Assembly (NCBI GenBank): GCA_963763325.1
Contig: CAVXOL010000024.1
Location: 682,001 to 746,000, forward strand
Source: JBBECJ01 sp963763325
GTDB taxonomy: Bacteria > Chloroflexota > Chloroflexia > Thermomicrobiales > CFX8
DNA length: 64,000 bases
Reading direction: 5' to 3'
Below are positions 62,291-64,000 of this stretch, piece by piece. A program made the translations under genes and the position numbers. The notes beneath the pieces were generated by a model. That model was not told the DNA's origin. It saw only the letters and a program-made list of their open reading frames with translations, and did not search any database. Position 1 is the stretch's first letter; each line of letters begins with the position of its first letter.

Positions 62291-62374
62291 CGGGAATCGG
62301 GGTTCGGGAATCGGGAATCGGGGTTGTGGCCGCGAAGGTCCACGATTCCCGGATTCCCGATTCCCGATTCCCGC
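62291..62374. repeat. Heptamer-unit hairpin between atpD and atpC
   Basis: Units GGGAATC, GGGGTTC, GGGAATC, GGGAATC, GGGGTTG on the left face ATTCCCG, GATTCCC, GATTCCC, GATTCCC on the right, giving a stem of over 20 bp with a ~30-nt loop. It fills the atpD-atpC gap and would be strongly structured in mRNA, possibly tuning the atpC:atpD ratio or stabilising atpD mRNA. Confidence 0.75.
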
Positions 62375-62377
62375 GCT

Positions 62378-63793
62378 CTAATTCTCCGCTGCCATCCGCT
62401 GGGCCTTTTCGACGGCTTGCTCGATTGTGCCGACCATGTAGAAGGCTTGCTCCGGGAGCTGGTCGTGGCGACCCTCGAGGATCTCCTTGAAGCCCTGGAC
62501 GGTCTGCTCGCGGGTGACGTACTGGCCTGGAGTGCCGGTGAAGACTTCGGCGACAAAGTTCGGCTGGGAGAGGAAGCGCTGAATGCGGCGCGCGCGCGCG
62601 ACCGTCAGCTTGTCGTCCTCCGACAGCTCTTCGATACCAAGGATGGCGATGATGTCCTGCAGGTCGCGGTAGCGCTGGAGGACCCGCTGAACCTCACGGG
62701 CAGTTCGGTAGTGCTCCTCGCCGATGATGAGCGGATCGAGTGCGCGGGAGGTCGACGAGAGCGGATCGACGGCCGGGTACAAGCCCTGCTCGGCGATCGC
62801 ACGCTCAAGCGAGACGGTCGAGTCGAGGTGGGCGAAGGCCGTCGCCGGTGCCGGGTCGGTGTAGTCGTCGGCCGGAACGTAGATGGCCTGGACCGACGTG
62901 ATCGAACCGCGCTTGGTCGAGGTGATCCGCTCCTGGAGCTGGCCCATCTCAGTGGCGAGGGTTGGCTGGTAACCGACGGCGCTCGGCATACGACCGAGAA
63001 GGGCGGACACTTCCGAGCCCGCCTGAACGAAGCGGAAGATGTTGTCGATGAAGAGAAGGACGTCTCGTCCCTCGTCGCGGAAGTACTCAGCCATCGTCAG
63101 GCCGGAGAGCGCGACACGCAGGCGGGCGCCTGGCGGCTCGTTCATCTGGCCGAAGACCATGGCTGTCTTGTCGATAACGCCGGATTCGGTCATCTCACCA
63201 TAGAGGGCGGTGCCCTCGCGGGTACGCTCGCCGACGCCGCAGAAGACGGAATAACCACCGTGCTCGGCGGCAATGTTGCGGATCAACTCCATGATGACGA
63301 CAGTCTTGCCGACGCCGGCGCCACCGAAGATGCCCGTCTTACCGCCCTTCGTGAACGGCGCGATCAGGTCCACGACCTTGAGGCCGGTTTCGAAGATCTC
63401 AAGGGCCGTCGACTGCTCGTCGAACTCAGGCGCCGGGCGGTGGATGCCGTAGGTCTGCTCGGCGTTGACGACCGGATTGCCGTCGATCGGCTCACCGACA
63501 ACGTTGAAGATCCTGCCAAGTGTCGCCGGGCCAACCGGGACCTGAATCGGAGCGCCAACGTCGGTTGCCTTCGCGCCACGGCGCAGGCCGTCGGTCGTCG
63601 ACATCGCGACGGCACGCACCCAGTCGTTGCCGAGGTGCTGCTGGACCTCAAGCGTCAGCGTGACGCCGGTGTCCATTGGAATCTCGAGAGCGTTGTAAAT
63701 TTCCGGCAGCTGGTCAGGCGGGAACTCGACGTCTACGACGGCGCCTTGTACCTGAACGACCTGTCCGACGGCTCCACCTGTAGTAGTCGCCAC
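62378..63793 (-). CDS. atpD: F0F1 ATP synthase subunit beta
   Basis: 471 residues, normal length. P-loop GIFGGAGVGKTVVIMELIRN, catalytic-Glu region GVGERTREGTALYGEM, Walker-B LLFIDNIFRFVQAGSEVSAL, and the signature YVPADDYTDPAPATAFAHLD, DPLSSTSRALDP. Beta subunits hold the catalytic sites for ATP synthesis. The GTG start at 63793 is preceded by AGAGGAAAACC. 28 bp after atpG on the same strand. Confidence 0.98.
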   Translation of the reverse strand: MATTTGGAVGQVVQVQGAVVDVEFPPDQLPEIYNALEIPMDTGVTLTLEVQQHLGNDWVRAVAMSTTDGLRRGAKATDVGAPIQVPVGPATLGRIFNVVGEPIDGNPVVNAEQTYGIHRPAPEFDEQSTALEIFETGLKVVDLIAPFTKGGKTGIFGGAGVGKTVVIMELIRNIAAEHGGYSVFCGVGERTREGTALYGEMTESGVIDKTAMVFGQMNEPPGARLRVALSGLTMAEYFRDEGRDVLLFIDNIFRFVQAGSEVSALLGRMPSAVGYQPTLATEMGQLQERITSTKRGSITSVQAIYVPADDYTDPAPATAFAHLDSTVSLERAIAEQGLYPAVDPLSSTSRALDPLIIGEEHYRTAREVQRVLQRYRDLQDIIAILGIEELSEDDKLTVARARRIQRFLSQPNFVAEVFTGTPGQYVTREQTVQGFKEILEGRHDQLPEQAFYMVGTIEQAVEKAQRMAAEN

Positions 63794-63821
63794 GGTTTTC
63801 CTCTACTTCCTGTACCTGTCC

Positions 63822-64000
63822 CTATCGCCCGCCAAGTGCCGAAGCGCCGGCCGCAATCTCGGAAACCTCACGCGTAATCTGTGCCTGACGCGCCTTGTTG
63901 AGCGTCAGCGTCAACTCATTGATGAACTCGTTGGCATTATCGGACGCTGCCCGCATCGCGACCATTCGCGCCGAATGCTCCGAAGCAACCGACTCCAGCA
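63822..64000 (-). CDS. atpG: F0F1 ATP synthase subunit gamma, C-terminal part (runs off the window)
   Basis: The minus strand up to the window edge encodes LESVASEHSARMVAMRAASD, NANEFINELTLTLNKARQAQ, ITREVSEIAAGASALGG and a stop at 63822-63824. This is the conserved C-terminal helix of the gamma subunit, the central rotor stalk. Only about 59 codons are in view. It is the upstream neighbour of atpD in the usual operon order. Confidence 0.95.
   Translation of the reverse strand, partial: LESVASEHSARMVAMRAASDNANEFINELTLTLNKARQAQITREVSEIAAGASALGGR

Noticed and set aside
62291..62374. Repeats here and at the other heptamer loci as a CRISPR array
   Set aside because: Units are 7 bp without unique spacers, arms are inverted copies, and no cas gene is present in the window.
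62159..63877. 572-codon plus-strand open frame opposite atpD/atpC
   Set aside because: It is the antisense shadow of atpD, a highly conserved gene with strong codon bias; the translation is Asp/Arg/Leu-rich with no motif or ribosome site.

Overview
The window is about 60-65% G+C, densely coded on both strands, and reads as a chromosomal segment of a Chloroflexota bacterium, most likely a Thermomicrobia/Sphaerobacter-type lineage. This assignment is inferred from gene content: a MalT-like LuxR regulator, a kinase fused to a TolB-like propeller, SpoVS/GerW/SpoIIM homologues without a sporulation locus, VanW, an LLM-type oxidoreductase and a BKACE enzyme. No database search was possible. I found no rRNA, tRNA, CRISPR array, IS element, integrase or prophage gene.

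Layout. 0-6.4 kb: SpoVS-like protein, RNase Y (rny), a small membrane-anchored protein, M55 D-aminopeptidase and a secreted M1-type metallopeptidase. 6.5-16.7 kb: MalT-like regulator, MFS transporter, MscS channel, Ser/Thr kinase with propeller, and the GTPase TypA/BipA behind a possible attenuator. 16.7-25.2 kb: two Gfo/Idh/MocA dehydrogenases, a GerW/YtfJ-like protein, an LLM oxidoreductase, YihY/BrkB, a low-complexity Gly/Tyr/Gln protein, PfpI and VanW. 25.2-29.4 kb: a compact thiamine operon (thiD-thiG-thiE-tenI-thiS-tenA, minus strand) behind a TPP riboswitch with a terminator. 29.4-35.5 kb: SGNH hydrolase and a very large DUF4011/SF1 helicase/Vsr-like nuclease/DUF3320 gene, a candidate anti-phage protein. 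35.5-47.8 kb: BKACE plus amidohydrolase, divergent RDD/SpoIIM, two DUF2382 genes, a GGDEF protein with a degenerate receiver, aldo/keto reductase, homocysteine S-methyltransferase-like enzyme, Uma2 nuclease-fold protein, sarcosine oxidase-like enzyme and an FHA protein. 47.8-60.5 kb: MerR/B12-type regulator, TolB-like lipoprotein, dnaX, rodA, HD protein, nitroreductase, amine oxidase, nitrilase, a pepF remnant, mreB, a multi-TM protein and a LuxR regulator. 60.5-64 kb: murA, atpC, atpD and the end of atpG.

Two features cut across the annotation. First, eight genes (M1 peptidase, tenI, thiG, the helicase, the GGDEF gene, the lipoprotein, the nitrilase and murA) are broken by single-base shifts. 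Most fall in G/C runs, with dense clusters at 27.57-27.98 kb and 33.57-34.66 kb. Because murA and thiG are among them and the sequence between shifts stays family-like, uncorrected sequencing indels are the simplest explanation. Second, at least seven gene ends or leaders carry imperfect hairpins built from short tandem units, usually 7 bp, with a different unit at each locus. They look like one family of intergenic palindromes.

Cell-wall growth genes (murA, mreB, rodA, VanW), replication (dnaX) and ATP synthase are core functions. The thiamine operon is the clearest regulated unit. The nitrilase-oxidase-nitroreductase run and the BKACE-amidohydrolase pair look like small catabolic modules of unknown substrate.
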